This document shows, in pieces, positions 45,812 to 55,032 of a DNA stretch of 64,000 nucleotides. This stretch comes from Palsa-360 sp963710315 (GTDB taxonomy: Bacteria > Acidobacteriota > Terriglobia > Acidiferrales > UBA7541), in contig CAVPZW010000002.1 of NCBI GenBank assembly GCA_963710315.1, positions 1 through 64,000 of the forward strand, given 5' to 3'. The notes beneath the pieces were generated by a model that saw only the letters and a program-made list of their open reading frames with translations, ran no database searches and was not told where the DNA came from. The translations under genes were made by a program, and so were the position numbers. Positions within the stretch are counted from its first letter, which is position 1. Each line of letters opens with the position of its first letter.

Positions 45812-46083
45812 GACTTCCAAATCCCGCGTTTTACTGAAATGATCCCCTGAAGCACGCTGCAGAAGAATCCCCAGTTGATCAGCAGCATCAAGCTGTAGCG
45901 GATGCCTCGAACGACATTGTGGAAGACGTTGGCCTGCAACCAGTTGGAGATGACTACGCCTGGAAGGCCGATGGCGCCTAACCACATTCCTTGTGTGGAG
46001 TGGAGGCCGGCGGTGCTGGCGATGAAGATTAGGGCGGCGGTCCAGGTCGCGGCCAGCGCCAGTCCTGCGATGATAATTTTCAC
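45808..46083 (-). CDS. Hypothetical small membrane protein
   Basis: 91 residues from a GTG at 46083 (VKIIIAGLALAATWTAAL), preceded by GAGAAT. A longer ATG start (46146) overlaps a REP element and seems less likely. Two or three hydrophobic helices and the segment LQANVFHNVVRGIRYSLM. No family recognised. Confidence 0.6.
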   Translation of the reverse strand: MKIIIAGLALAATWTAALIFIASTAGLHSTQGMWLGAIGLPGVVISNWLQANVFHNVVRGIRYSLMLLINWGFFCSVLQGIISVKRGIWKS

Positions 46084-46142
46084 GCTGATATTCTCTTTCG
46101 TGCAGTGGCGCTTCGGGCTTGGCTTCTTGCTCGTGCTAAAAG

Positions 46143-46165
46143 CCACAGGCTGAAGCCTGTGCTAC
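46143..46165. repeat. Single REP unit (CACAGGC subfamily)
   Basis: CACAGGC-TGAA-GCCTGTG followed by CTAC: the right half of a REPIN without a partner, next to the aldo/keto reductase stop. Confidence 0.8.
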
Positions 46166-47161
46166 TTAAACCGGTTTTTCGCTGTCGAGGTGGCGCATTT
46201 GTTCTTCGCCGTAACGGGTGCCGGCTACGGCGTTTGCGGGGACGGCGCGCTCGATTTGCGACAGCTCTTCAGGCGTCAATTTGAGATCGAGCGCTTTGAG
46301 CGATTCGGCCAGCTGGGTGCGCCGGCGCGCGCCGATTAGAGGAACGATATCGGCGCCGCGAGACATAACCCACGCGAGGCAGATTTGAGATGCGGTTGCA
46401 TTTTTAGCGCGCGCGATCTCGTTCAGCGCTTTCACCAAAGTTTGGTTCTTCTCGAAATTCTCGCCGCGAAATCGCGGCATATGGTTGCGAATGTCTTTTG
46501 GCGAGTTCAAGGGCGAGCCGGTGAGCAATCCGCGTGAAAACACGCCATAGGCGGTGACGGCCATTCCGAGTTCACGAACTGCCGGGAGGATGGTCGGCTC
46601 CACGCTTCGGCTGACCAGGGAATATTCAATCTGCAACGCAGGGATGGGAGTCATCTTGGACGCTCTGCGAATGGACGCCGCGGATGCTTCGGAAATGCCT
46701 GCGTAGCGCACGTAGCCTGCTTGAATGAGGGACGCCAAGGTTCCATAGGTGTCCTCGATCGGAACTCGGGAGTCAACGCGCGAGGGCTGATAGAGGTCAA
46801 TGTAGTCGGTTCCCAGGCGGCGCAGGCTATAGGAGAGGAAATTTTTTACGGCTTCGGGACGCGCGTCAAAGCCGGTGAATGAGCCGTCCGGGCCGCGCAT
46901 GGCGCCGAATTTTACGGCCAGAAACACATCCTTGCGCCTGCCTTCGATGGCCCGGCGAATGAGCATTTCGTTGTGGCCCATGCCGTAGAAGTCGCCGGTG
47001 TCCAGCATGTTGATTCCCGCATCGAGCGCAGCGTGTATGGTGGCGATGCTTTCCGATTCATCCGAGGGGCCGTACATGTCGGACATGGCCATGCAGCCCA
47101 GCGCGACTTGCGAAACAATGGGGCCGTTGTGCCCCAAGTGTAGGGTCTTCACGTGTGTCAA
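46166..47161 (-). CDS. Aldo/keto reductase
   Basis: 331 residues, TIM-barrel NADPH-dependent carbonyl reductase. Catalytic Asp54 and Tyr59 in MLDTGDFYG and Lys84 in LAVKFG are present. The fourth tetrad His (usually in LYxxHRVD) is replaced: LYQPSRVDS. A subgroup of bacterial reductases carries a similar change (from memory), so activity is still plausible. IPLIGARRRTQLAES forms the cofactor-binding end. Substrate unknown. Confidence 0.9.
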   Translation of the reverse strand: MTHVKTLHLGHNGPIVSQVALGCMAMSDMYGPSDESESIATIHAALDAGINMLDTGDFYGMGHNEMLIRRAIEGRRKDVFLAVKFGAMRGPDGSFTGFDARPEAVKNFLSYSLRRLGTDYIDLYQPSRVDSRVPIEDTYGTLASLIQAGYVRYAGISEASAASIRRASKMTPIPALQIEYSLVSRSVEPTILPAVRELGMAVTAYGVFSRGLLTGSPLNSPKDIRNHMPRFRGENFEKNQTLVKALNEIARAKNATASQICLAWVMSRGADIVPLIGARRRTQLAESLKALDLKLTPEELSQIERAVPANAVAGTRYGEEQMRHLDSEKPV

Positions 47162-47237
47162 CTCCTTCGCGCAATTCGGAAAATGTGCCCGCTCACTTTA
47201 CGCTATCGGCGGGCGGAAGGAAAAGCGGGGGACTTAA

Positions 47238-47309
47238 GTAGCACAGGCTTCAGCCTGTGGGTTTTCGTCCTTGCAAGGCCTAACCCCCACAGGCTGAAGC
47301 CTGTGCTAC
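47238..47309. repeat. REPIN-like palindrome (CACAGGC subfamily)
   Basis: GTAGCACAGGCTTCAGCCTG on the left and the inverse ending GCCTGTGCTAC on the right, around TCCTTGCAAGGCC. It lies between divergently transcribed reductase and aroB genes. Confidence 0.9.
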
Positions 47310-47395
47310 TAAGTGCCTCTTGGCGGTCTGCCATTGTGTTACATTTTTTGTTGCGTAAAGAAGGGGCCGCCTGGAATTACCGGCGAAGAAAACGA

Positions 47396-48514
47396 ATGAA
47401 TAAAATTTCAGTTCATGCGGCGAGCGGAGAATACGACGTGCTGTGCGGGCGCGGCGTGCTGCAGGAATTGCCGGGCGTAGTGTCGCGCATTGGCCGGGAC
47501 GGCGCGGTGTTCGCGATTTCGTCGGCGCGAGTGTGGAGGCATTGGGGCGCGCAAATCGAAAAAATGCTGGGGAAATCGCGGCGCGCCACGATTTTGATCG
47601 ACGACGCCGAGACCGCAAAGAATCTTTCCACGGTCGAGAAGGCTTGCCGGGACCTGGTGCGCGCGGGCGCAGACCGGCGCGCGCTCATCGTGGCCGTGGG
47701 CGGAGGAGTTGTAGGAGATGTGGCCGGATTTGTTGCCGCGAGTTACCTGCGCGGAGTTGCGCTGATTCATGTTCCCACGACCGTGGTGGCGCAGGTGGAC
47801 AGCGCCATTGGCGGAAAGACGGGCGTGAATCTTCCGGAAGGGAAAAATCTGGTGGGCGCGTTTTATCCGGGGAAAGCTGTGCTGGCCGATCCGGAATTGC
47901 TGAGGACTCTGCCGCCGCGCGAATTTCGTTCGGGCATCTATGAAATTATTAAATACGGAGTGATCGGCGATCCCAGACTTTTTCAATTTCTCGAAGGGAA
48001 TATGAAAAAAGTCCTGCGCCGGGATCGTGCCGCATTGGCTTTCGTGATCGAGCTTTCCATCGCGCAAAAGGCTCGCGTGGTTTCCCAGGATGAGCGCGAA
48101 TCGGGCCTGCGCGAGATTTTGAATTTCGGGCACACCTTCGCGCACGCACTGGAAAGCGTCACGCGCTATCGAAAATATCTGCACGGCGAAGCGGTTGCGT
48201 GGGGAATGATTGCCGCGTCGCGGCTGGCGGTTGAGAAGGGAATGTTTTCCGTCCGGGATGATGAGCGCGTGGCAAAGATGATTGCCAGCGTGGGGCCGCT
48301 GCCGCCCTGGCCGTCCGTTCCGCCGAGGCGCTTGATTGCAGCGATGCAGGCGGACAAGAAGACTCGCGCCGGGCGATTGCGATTTGTGCTGCCAGAGGAA
48401 ATTGGCGCGGTTCGATGCGGCGTGGAATCCGAGGAAGAATTGTTGGCGCGAGTGTTGCGCGATGTCGCTGCCTCGCAGGCTCCATCGATAGCGCGCAAGA
48501 GCCGCCGCAAATGA
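47396..48514 (+). CDS. aroB: 3-dehydroquinate synthase
   Basis: Second step of the shikimate pathway (DAHP to 3-dehydroquinate). 372 residues. NAD site VGGGVVGDVAGFVAASYLRG, then VPTTVVAQVDSAIGGKTGVN, the catalytic region GIYEIIKYGVI, zinc ligands in LNFGHTFAHALE and HGEAVAWGM. The ATG at 47396 is used; the long upstream frame runs through a REPIN. The TGA overlaps the ubiE ATG by four bases. Confidence 0.95.
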   Translation: MNKISVHAASGEYDVLCGRGVLQELPGVVSRIGRDGAVFAISSARVWRHWGAQIEKMLGKSRRATILIDDAETAKNLSTVEKACRDLVRAGADRRALIVAVGGGVVGDVAGFVAASYLRGVALIHVPTTVVAQVDSAIGGKTGVNLPEGKNLVGAFYPGKAVLADPELLRTLPPREFRSGIYEIIKYGVIGDPRLFQFLEGNMKKVLRRDRAALAFVIELSIAQKARVVSQDERESGLREILNFGHTFAHALESVTRYRKYLHGEAVAWGMIAASRLAVEKGMFSVRDDERVAKMIASVGPLPPWPSVPPRRLIAAMQADKKTRAGRLRFVLPEEIGAVRCGVESEEELLARVLRDVAASQAPSIARKSRRK

Positions 48515-49275
48515 GCGCCACATCCGAAAACGGCGTGCCCGGCACGCGTCCTGAGGGCGCTCGCGACGAGGGGGAAGCGGCGGCCCACGTCCGGGAAATG
48601 TTTGGTCGCATCGCGCCGCGCTACGACCTCCTCAATCACCTGCTTTCTCTGGATATCGACAAAGTGTGGCGGCGGCGTGTCGCGCGGCGAGTCAGCGCGA
48701 TTCTGCGCAATCCCGCGGCGCGCGTGCTGGACCTGTGCTGCGGCACGGGCGATCTGACGCTGGCGTTTCGCAAGGAAGCTCCGGCCGGCGCGGAAATCAT
48801 TGGGTCCGACTTCGTTCCGGAAATGCTGGTTCGCGCGCGCGCCAAGGCCGAGGCCATGGGCGCGGCCGTCACGTTTGTGGAAGCCGATGCGCTGGCTCTG
48901 CCGTTTGGCGATGCACATTTCGATCTGCTTTCCTGCTCCTTTGGATTTCGAAATCTGGCCAACTATGAGCGCGGCCTTCTGGAAATTCTGCGCGTGCTGA
49001 AGCCGGGAGGGACCGCCGCCATTCTCGAATTTGGCGAGCCTCGCGGAAGATTGTTTGGGAGTCTGTACAGGTTTTATTTCCGGAACGTGTTGCCGCGGCT
49101 TGGCGCGCTGATTTCCGGGAATGGGGCCGCGTACACTTATCTTCCAAGCTCGGTCAGCAAATTTCCTTCTCCGGAAGCGCTGCAGGCGCTGTTTGAGAAA
49201 GTTGGGTATAGGGAAGTGGAGTTCGTGCGCTGGACCGGAGGGATTGTTACGCTGCACACCGCGCGGAAGGGTTGA
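48511..49275 (+). CDS. ubiE: Demethylmenaquinone/ubiquinone methyltransferase
   Basis: 254 residues. SAM motif I VLDLCCGTGDLTLAF, the UbiE segments FGRIAPRYDLLNHLLSLDIDKVWRR near the N-terminus and LLSCSFGFRNLANYERGLLEI, then VLKPGGTAAILEFGEP. It methylates the quinone ring; in Acidobacteria the pool is menaquinone, hence MenG function is likely. Coupled to aroB by an ATGA overlap. A REPIN follows. Confidence 0.92.
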   Translation: MSATSENGVPGTRPEGARDEGEAAAHVREMFGRIAPRYDLLNHLLSLDIDKVWRRRVARRVSAILRNPAARVLDLCCGTGDLTLAFRKEAPAGAEIIGSDFVPEMLVRARAKAEAMGAAVTFVEADALALPFGDAHFDLLSCSFGFRNLANYERGLLEILRVLKPGGTAAILEFGEPRGRLFGSLYRFYFRNVLPRLGALISGNGAAYTYLPSSVSKFPSPEALQALFEKVGYREVEFVRWTGGIVTLHTARKG

Positions 49276-49284
49276 GTGGGTTTA

Positions 49285-49356
49285 GTAGCGCGGGCTTCAG
49301 CCTGCGGATTTTAGTCCTTGCAAGGACTAAAATCCGCAGGCTGAAGCCCGCGCTAC
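49285..49356. repeat. Perfect 72-base palindrome (REPIN type)
   Basis: GTAGCGCGGGCTTCAGCC... to the centre TCCTTG|CAAGGA and the exact inverse ending GCCCGCGCTAC. All 36 positions of each arm match. It lies between convergent ubiE and a sigma-54 regulator gene, so its transcripts would fold into a strong bidirectional hairpin. Confidence 0.95.
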
Positions 49357-49359
49357 TAG

Positions 49360-50748
49360 TCAGCTTTCCAGGCCTAGCAGGCGGATCTTGTTCAGCAGGG
49401 TTTTGTAGGAGACGCCCAGCAATTCAGCGGCGCGCGTTTTATTCCACTGCGAAGATTTCAGCGCGGATTCGATCTTGAAGCGCTCCACGTATTCCACGGC
49501 GCGCGTTCCTACTTCCTGCAGCGTGCCGCCCCAGTCAAACGCTTCGGTCAACATGCCGGCGGGAATATCGTCCTGCGGCGGGCGCGGAGCAGGAATTTGA
49601 AGATCGGCGGCCTCGATGAGGTCGGAGTCCGTGAGGATGGCTGCGCGCTCGATGGTGTTCTGAAGTTCGCGCACGTTTCCGGGCCAGGAATAGGAGCGCA
49701 AAGCGGCGCGGGCGCTGGGCGCAAATTTCAGATTGGGCTTGCGAAATTCGCGCTGAAATTTATCGAGGAAATGGTCGGCCAGCAGGACCACATCGTCGCC
49801 GCGCTCGCTGAGAGCCGGAATGGTGATGGGTACGGCGGCAATGCGAAAATACAAATCCTCGCGAAACGTTTTGGAAGCCACGGCTTCGGTAAGATTTTTG
49901 TTGGTGGCCGCAAGAATGCGCACGTCGATGTCCACCAGCTGCGTTCCGCCCACGCGCTCGAAACTGCGCTCCTCCAGCACGCGCAAGAGTTTTGCCTGCG
50001 TGCTCATGGGAAGCTCGGCAATTTCATCTAGAAAAATGGTACCGCGATTGGCCAGTTCCATCTTGCCGACCTTGCGCGAACCCGCGCCGGTGTATGCGCC
50101 GCGCTCATGGCCGAAGAGTTCATTTTCCACAAGGCCTTCGGGAATGGCCGCGCAATTCAGCGCCACGAAGGCTTGCTGCCGGCGTGGTGATAGGTGATGA
50201 ATTGCGCGCGCAAACAATTCCTTGCCCGTGCCGCTTTGCCCCAGCAGCAAAACGGTGGAGTCCGTGGCAGCCACTCGCTGCACCTGGTGCGTGGCGTCCT
50301 GCATGCTTTTGTCGTCGCCAACGATTCGCGGAAAGCCGTATCGCTCCGCATATTCCTCGCGGAGCAGCAAGTTCTCGCGCAGAAGTTCCTGTTGCTGCGA
50401 GGCGCGTTCCACCAGCAGGTTCAAGTGTTCCAGGTCCACGGGCTTCTGGATGAAATCGTAAGCGCCTTCCTTCATGGCCGTCACGGCCTCTTCCACGGAG
50501 CCATAGGCGGTGATGAGGATAACCGGAATGGTCGGGTCGGCCTGCTTGGTTTCGCGCAGCACTTCCAGTCCCGAGCAGCCGGGAAGCTTCAAGTCCGTGA
50601 GCACCAGGACGTAGCGGCGCGCGCGGACTTTGGCCACGGCGGAGGAGCCGTCGGGGGCTTCGTCCACGGTGTGCCCGGCGCGTTCCAGCGCCTTCTTGAG
50701 CATGGCGCGCAGCTCTGGCTTGTCTTCGACTAGAAGCAGGGGTTCCAT
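49360..50748 (-). CDS. NtrC-family sigma-54 response regulator
   Basis: 462 residues. Receiver LLLVEDKPELRAML, phospho-Asp in VLTDLKLPG, Lys in DFIQKPVDL. AAA+ domain with GQSGTGKELFAR, a GAYTGA loop in place of GAFTGA, GTIFLDEIAELPM, and FREDLYFRIAAVP. Fis-type HTH TRAAELLGVSYKTLLNKI. The Phe-to-Tyr change is tolerated in some activators. The likely partner kinase is encoded at 51550-52923, one gene upstream. Confidence 0.9.
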   Translation of the reverse strand: MEPLLLVEDKPELRAMLKKALERAGHTVDEAPDGSSAVAKVRARRYVLVLTDLKLPGCSGLEVLRETKQADPTIPVILITAYGSVEEAVTAMKEGAYDFIQKPVDLEHLNLLVERASQQQELLRENLLLREEYAERYGFPRIVGDDKSMQDATHQVQRVAATDSTVLLLGQSGTGKELFARAIHHLSPRRQQAFVALNCAAIPEGLVENELFGHERGAYTGAGSRKVGKMELANRGTIFLDEIAELPMSTQAKLLRVLEERSFERVGGTQLVDIDVRILAATNKNLTEAVASKTFREDLYFRIAAVPITIPALSERGDDVVLLADHFLDKFQREFRKPNLKFAPSARAALRSYSWPGNVRELQNTIERAAILTDSDLIEAADLQIPAPRPPQDDIPAGMLTEAFDWGGTLQEVGTRAVEYVERFKIESALKSSQWNKTRAAELLGVSYKTLLNKIRLLGLES

Positions 50749-50872
50749 AATTTGTTTTGTATCACGATTTCAAGCCGCGAAGTGACCGGCCATGCAGCCT
50801 TGTGCGGAGATCGCAATCGGGCGATTCTCGAATACATTGGATCGAACCTAGGAGCCGATTTCAGCCAGCCAG

Positions 50873-51496
50873 CTACGGTTGCGGCGCGGGTTCAGGCGCG
50901 GAAGCAGGCTGCGCTGCCGCGGGCTGATCCGATGGCCTTGCCCAGCCTGGATCGCCGCCGGCCCGGCGCAATTCATCTTCAAGATTGGAAATATCAGTCT
51001 TGTCCTGAGCCACGGTTGCGGTCAAATCGTCAATCTTGGTCTTGGTGTCGTTCAAGTCCTGACGGGAATAGTCCTGTTTCAGCGCGGCCATGGGGTCTGT
51101 GTAAAACTGCTGCTGCTTCAGGTTGTATTCGCGCTGGGTAATATCCAGATCGCGCTGGTCCTCTGCAAGCTTCTTGTAGGCGGCCGCGAATTTCTGCCGC
51201 CAGTAAGCCTCATCCTTGGCTGGGGCTTTTGCTCCCGGGGCGCCGGCCTTTTTGGTCTCTTCGCTGGGCGGAGCCGCCGGCGCCTGGCCGACGACGCTAA
51301 CGGAGCCGGTTATCGTGTCAAGATTGTCGTTATCGATGGACAGTTTGGCCTTCGGGGCATTCTTCTTCTCCGCCTGGGCCTTGCGCGCGGCATCGGCGAC
51401 ACTTTCCTGTCCCTGGTCCTGCTGGGCCGCAAGATAGGCTGGGACCGCAAGCATCAGCGAACCCAATGCGATTGCCATAAGTCTGTTTGTATTCAT
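50873..51496 (-). CDS. Hypothetical secreted coiled-coil protein
   Basis: 207 residues from MNTNRLMAIALG. Signal peptide (about 1-24, ending AYLAAQ), an Ala/Lys-rich spacer, then a long coil (about 100-180: YWRQKFAAAYKKLAEDQRDL, then TKIDDLTATVAQDKTDI) and a Pro/Ala tail. No family recognised. Sandwiched between the kinase and regulator genes on the same strand, so it may be part of the signalling unit. Confidence 0.65.
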   Translation of the reverse strand: MNTNRLMAIALGSLMLAVPAYLAAQQDQGQESVADAARKAQAEKKNAPKAKLSIDNDNLDTITGSVSVVGQAPAAPPSEETKKAGAPGAKAPAKDEAYWRQKFAAAYKKLAEDQRDLDITQREYNLKQQQFYTDPMAALKQDYSRQDLNDTKTKIDDLTATVAQDKTDISNLEDELRRAGGDPGWARPSDQPAAAQPASAPEPAPQP

Positions 51497-51549
51497 AATG
51501 TTTGCCCGCCTTTCAAAAGGGAAAGCGGCGGATATCAGCATCTAATAGT

Positions 51550-52923
51550 TTAGATGCGTGCGGTGGCCGAATCAATCGCTCTCGCGGGTTCGCGTACAAA
51601 TGGTAACCATACGATGAATTCCGCGCCGCCCTGGGGTTGGTTGCGCGCCTCGATGGAACCGCCATGCTGGACAATGATCTTTTGCACCACGGCCAGCCCG
51701 AGGCCTGTGCCATTGGCTTTGGTGGTGTAAAAGGGCACGAAAATTTTGGTCAGCGTCTCCGGCGGAATGCCCGGGCCGTTATCGGCCACCGAAATTCGCT
51801 GGCCCGGCATGAGCGCGGACTTGTCAATTTCGCCGTGAATCACCACGCGCCCTCCGGCAGGATTTTCTGAGGCGGCTTCGGCGGCGTTGCGAGCCAGATT
51901 GAGAATCGCCTGTCGTAACAAGGCATCGTCACCCGAAACGTCGCCGAATTCTCCAACAGTATCGAATGGAACGCCCGGCACGGCTTCGGAAATTTCCGCC
52001 ACGACCTGTTCGAGCACGGGGCGCAGAGAAACTTGCTCGTTGGCAAGCTCCAGTGGGCGCGCGAATTTCAGGAATTCGGTGACCACGTGGGTCAGGGAGC
52101 GCGTTTGCCGGAGGATGAGTTCACCGTGGTCGTGCAAATCGGTGCCGGGCTGCGCCTCGCTGCGAATCATTTGCGCGTAGCCGGAAATTGTGGCCAGGGC
52201 GTTTTTGAATTCGTGCGCGATGCCGGCGGAAAGCTCGCCCAGCGCGGCCAGGTTTTCCTTCATGTGAATTTGTTTTTGCAGCGCGGCTAGCTCGGTCAGA
52301 TCGCTCAATAGGCAAATCGCTCCGGTGATTTCATTGGCGCTGTTCTGAATGGGAGAAATGGTCACGCCGAGCTGGCGCAATTCGTGCGAAGGCGTCATGT
52401 ACTCGACTTCCTCGCGGCGATAGGTGCGGCCGTGCTCGAGGCATCCGGCTACCAGTTCGGAGAGGCGCGATCCGGTGCCCAGGACTTCGCTGGAGCGGCG
52501 ATAGGCCAGTGATTTTACGCCCAGTGCGGCTTCCGCCGCGGGATTGGCGCTGGTAATCAGGCCCGCGGAATTCACCAGCAGCAAGCCTGCCGGCATGTTG
52601 CGCGTGACCGCTTCGCTCATGCGCTCGGTCTGTTGCGCGCGTTCGCGTTCCGCGCGGTGCAGCGCTTCCAGTTCCTTTTCCTGCTCCTTGAGTTTCTTGA
52701 TGACGGCTTGCATGGAGGCCGCCATGAACAACGCTGGGTTGTCGCTGCGCGGTGTATCGGACGGCAAGGAGTCCGGGGAATTCGACTCGCGCTGGAAGTA
52801 GCGCCGAGCCATCATAACCAGGATGATCGCCAATGCCAGGAAAACGATCAGTAGAACTCCCGAGAGAATCCATAGAGAATTCATGGTGGGAGCTGCGGCC
52901 GCAAATAGGAATAAACAGTTCAC
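51550..52923 (-). CDS. Sensor histidine kinase with PAS domain
   Basis: 457 residues from a GTG with GGAAG nine bases upstream. A later ATG (MNSLWILSG) is also possible. One N-terminal helix (LSGVLLIVFLALAIILVM), coil, PAS (MPAGLLLVNSAGLITSANPAA), H-box AGIAHEFKNALATISGYAQM, N box NLARNAAEAASE, and G boxes DNGPGIPP and GTGLGLAVV. It lies three bases downstream of pilD, so the two are likely cotranscribed, and upstream of the GAYTGA regulator. Confidence 0.88.
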   Translation of the reverse strand: MNCLFLFAAAAPTMNSLWILSGVLLIVFLALAIILVMMARRYFQRESNSPDSLPSDTPRSDNPALFMAASMQAVIKKLKEQEKELEALHRAERERAQQTERMSEAVTRNMPAGLLLVNSAGLITSANPAAEAALGVKSLAYRRSSEVLGTGSRLSELVAGCLEHGRTYRREEVEYMTPSHELRQLGVTISPIQNSANEITGAICLLSDLTELAALQKQIHMKENLAALGELSAGIAHEFKNALATISGYAQMIRSEAQPGTDLHDHGELILRQTRSLTHVVTEFLKFARPLELANEQVSLRPVLEQVVAEISEAVPGVPFDTVGEFGDVSGDDALLRQAILNLARNAAEAASENPAGGRVVIHGEIDKSALMPGQRISVADNGPGIPPETLTKIFVPFYTTKANGTGLGLAVVQKIIVQHGGSIEARNQPQGGAEFIVWLPFVREPARAIDSATARI

Positions 52924-52926
52924 GGA

Positions 52927-53856
52927 TCATCTTCCCGCAAGCAGGGTTTCGTACCAGTGCAATGCCGGAGTTCCGAAAAAAACGATCAGCAGCGCGCCCG
53001 CACCGAGGAATGTACCAAACGGCAATTCGTAATCGCGCCCCTTTTTGGAGACCGCGATCAAAAAGATACCGATCACGCTGCCCAAAAGCGAGCCGAGAAG
53101 AACGGTCATCATGGTGCGCTTCAGGCCGAGAAACGCGCCCACCGCGGCCATCATCTTCACGTCGCCCAGGCCCATACCCTCGCGCCCGCGCAGGCGAAAA
53201 TATCCTTCGGCCACAATCCACAGCAAGCCGCTTCCGGCCAGCGCTCCTATGGCAGCATCGGCGAAAGAAAGCGCCATTTGCGGGGGAGGGAAATCGAACC
53301 ATCTGGCGGAAACCCAGTGCGCCGTGCCGTCCAGCGATTTGGTAAAGAAACTGAAGAGCAGGCCGACAATCAATCCAAGGAAATTCACTTCGTCGGGAAG
53401 AATACGCTCGCGCAGGTCGGTGATGGTCAGGACCACCAGAATGGCCGCGAAGACGGCCCACTTCAAGGCCTCCACCGTGAGGCCAAAAGTCATATAGCAG
53501 GCGAAAAACAGAAACCCGTTGAGCATTTCCACGACCGGATACATCGCGGAAATCGGTGTTTTGCAGTTGCGGCATTTCCCGCCGAGGATGAGCCAGCTCA
53601 GAACGGGAATATTGTCGTAGGGCGCGATGGCCTTGCCGCACTGGGGGCAGCTGGACGCGGGCAGCACGATGGATTTGTCCGCGGGAATCCGCAGAATGCA
53701 GACATTCAGAAAACTTCCGATGACCAGGCCAAACAAAAAAACGCTTAGAGGGATCACTCTCAGACTGTGCCATACGCGCCCCGCTCCGACAACGCCTGCT
53801 GCGGGCCACGTGAAGCAAACAGGCAACACCATGCCGGTTTGACAGGTCTTGCGCAC
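52927..53856 (-). CDS. pilD: Prepilin peptidase PilD
   Basis: Cleaves prepilin leaders and N-methylates the new N-terminus. FLFGLVIGSFLNVCILRIP begins the core, followed by two CxxC pairs (CPQCGK, CRNC) of the zinc methylase domain. The catalytic aspartates are in TDLRERILPDEVN and GMGLGDVKMM. About eight helices. The first 30 residues look non-native, and a GTG near 53757 could be the true start. It is likely to process the pilins and the pseudopilin of this window. Confidence 0.92.
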   Translation of the reverse strand: MRKTCQTGMVLPVCFTWPAAGVVGAGRVWHSLRVIPLSVFLFGLVIGSFLNVCILRIPADKSIVLPASSCPQCGKAIAPYDNIPVLSWLILGGKCRNCKTPISAMYPVVEMLNGFLFFACYMTFGLTVEALKWAVFAAILVVLTITDLRERILPDEVNFLGLIVGLLFSFFTKSLDGTAHWVSARWFDFPPPQMALSFADAAIGALAGSGLLWIVAEGYFRLRGREGMGLGDVKMMAAVGAFLGLKRTMMTVLLGSLLGSVIGIFLIAVSKKGRDYELPFGTFLGAGALLIVFFGTPALHWYETLLAGR

Positions 53857-53889
53857 GCCCCTATATTCGAGATTCGATGATACGGTTTT

Positions 53890-53954
53890 GTAGAGCCCGC
53901 CTTTAGGCGGGCATTGTTGACCCGCGGAGATGCTCGCCTGAAGGCGAGCGCTAC
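53890..53954. repeat. REPIN-like palindrome (GCCCGCC/GCTCGCC subfamily)
   Basis: GTAGAGCCCGCCTTTAGGCG on the left and GCTCGCCTGAAGGCGAGCG plus CTAC on the right. Each arm is its own hairpin. It lies between divergent pilD and hydrolase genes. Confidence 0.85.
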
Positions 53955-53959
53955 AGGTT

Positions 53960-55009
53960 TTGCACCACGATATGTCCTGGCTGGAACAAAAAATTCGCCG
54001 CTACGAGCACGCCCGTTGGACCACCGATGACAATCGGCGGGTCTACCCGTTTGAATGGGGCCTGGAGCATATCGGCGGCCGGGCCGACGAGCCCGATCCG
54101 CGCGGATTTCTGAACGCCTGGGTTGACCGGACGCTCGCGCACAGCGACGAATGGTTTGCCACCACGCCCGCAAGTGACTATGTGCTGCACCCTCCGCAGA
54201 ACGGCGCATCCGAAGGGCAGGTGCTCACCTTCACGAGCCAAATTGCATCGCCGTGGGCCAACAACGATCTGGTGCACGCGCGTTTTTTTCGCGCCAGGGC
54301 ATCGGGGCCTGCAGTCGTATTGCTGCCCAATTGGAACGCCAAATGGCACGGCCAGGTCAACCTGTGCCGCTGGCTGAACAAGCTCGGGATCAGCGTGCTG
54401 CGCCTCTCGCTGCCGTACCACGATTACCGCGTGGCGCCGGGCCATGAACGCGCCGATCAGCTGGTCGGCTCCAACGTGGGGCTTACGATTCAGGCCACTC
54501 GTCAGGCTGTCACGGATACGCGCCGCTGCCTGCGCTGGCTGGAACAGCAGGGTTACCGCAAGCTGGGGCTAGTTGGCACGAGCATCGGGTCCGATGTGGG
54601 GTCCATCACCATGGCGTTTGATCAGGCCGTGCGCGCCGGCGCGTTCATGCACGTGTCCACCTATTTTGCCGATGTGGTGCGAACCGGCATGACCACCAGT
54701 CACGTGTGGGAAGGCCTTCGCGCCAAAGTGACCGAGGACGAATTGCGCCGCTGGTGGACGCCCATCAGCCCCGTGCCTTACATGGACCGGCTGCGAGATT
54801 CCGGCCAGCGTTTGTTGATGATCAGCGGGCGCTACGATCCCACGTTCTGGTACGAATTTACGCAAGATATGTTTGAGGATTTGCGGCGCAAGGGTGTGCA
54901 GCTGGAAACCATGACGCTGCCTTGCGGGCATTATTCGCTGGAGCTTGCGCCGTTCGCGTATCCTGCGGGGCTGCGGCTGGGGCTTTTCTTGCTGGAATAC
55001 CTCGCTTAA
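53960..55009 (+). CDS. Alpha/beta hydrolase (ABHD18-like)
   Basis: 349 residues. Oxyanion region VVLLPNWNAKWHGQ, nucleophile elbow GTSIGS (Ser about 207), late acid region in SGRYDPTFWYEF, and His in LPCGHYSLELAPF complete a triad. The overall pattern matches the family known in eukaryotes as ABHD18 and in bacteria as an unnamed hydrolase. Substrate unknown. An internal start (MSWLEQKI, 53972) is equally likely. Confidence 0.75.
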   Translation: MHHDMSWLEQKIRRYEHARWTTDDNRRVYPFEWGLEHIGGRADEPDPRGFLNAWVDRTLAHSDEWFATTPASDYVLHPPQNGASEGQVLTFTSQIASPWANNDLVHARFFRARASGPAVVLLPNWNAKWHGQVNLCRWLNKLGISVLRLSLPYHDYRVAPGHERADQLVGSNVGLTIQATRQAVTDTRRCLRWLEQQGYRKLGLVGTSIGSDVGSITMAFDQAVRAGAFMHVSTYFADVVRTGMTTSHVWEGLRAKVTEDELRRWWTPISPVPYMDRLRDSGQRLLMISGRYDPTFWYEFTQDMFEDLRRKGVQLETMTLPCGHYSLELAPFAYPAGLRLGLFLLEYLA

Positions 55010-55032
55010 AACTTCCAGGAATGTTGGGGCAT

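Noticed and set aside
52331..53818. Long open frame of 495 codons on the minus strand over the kinase and pilD genes
   Set aside because: Composition is Arg/Gly/His-rich with no domain. It is an alternative-frame shadow of two well-supported genes, favoured by high GC at third positions.
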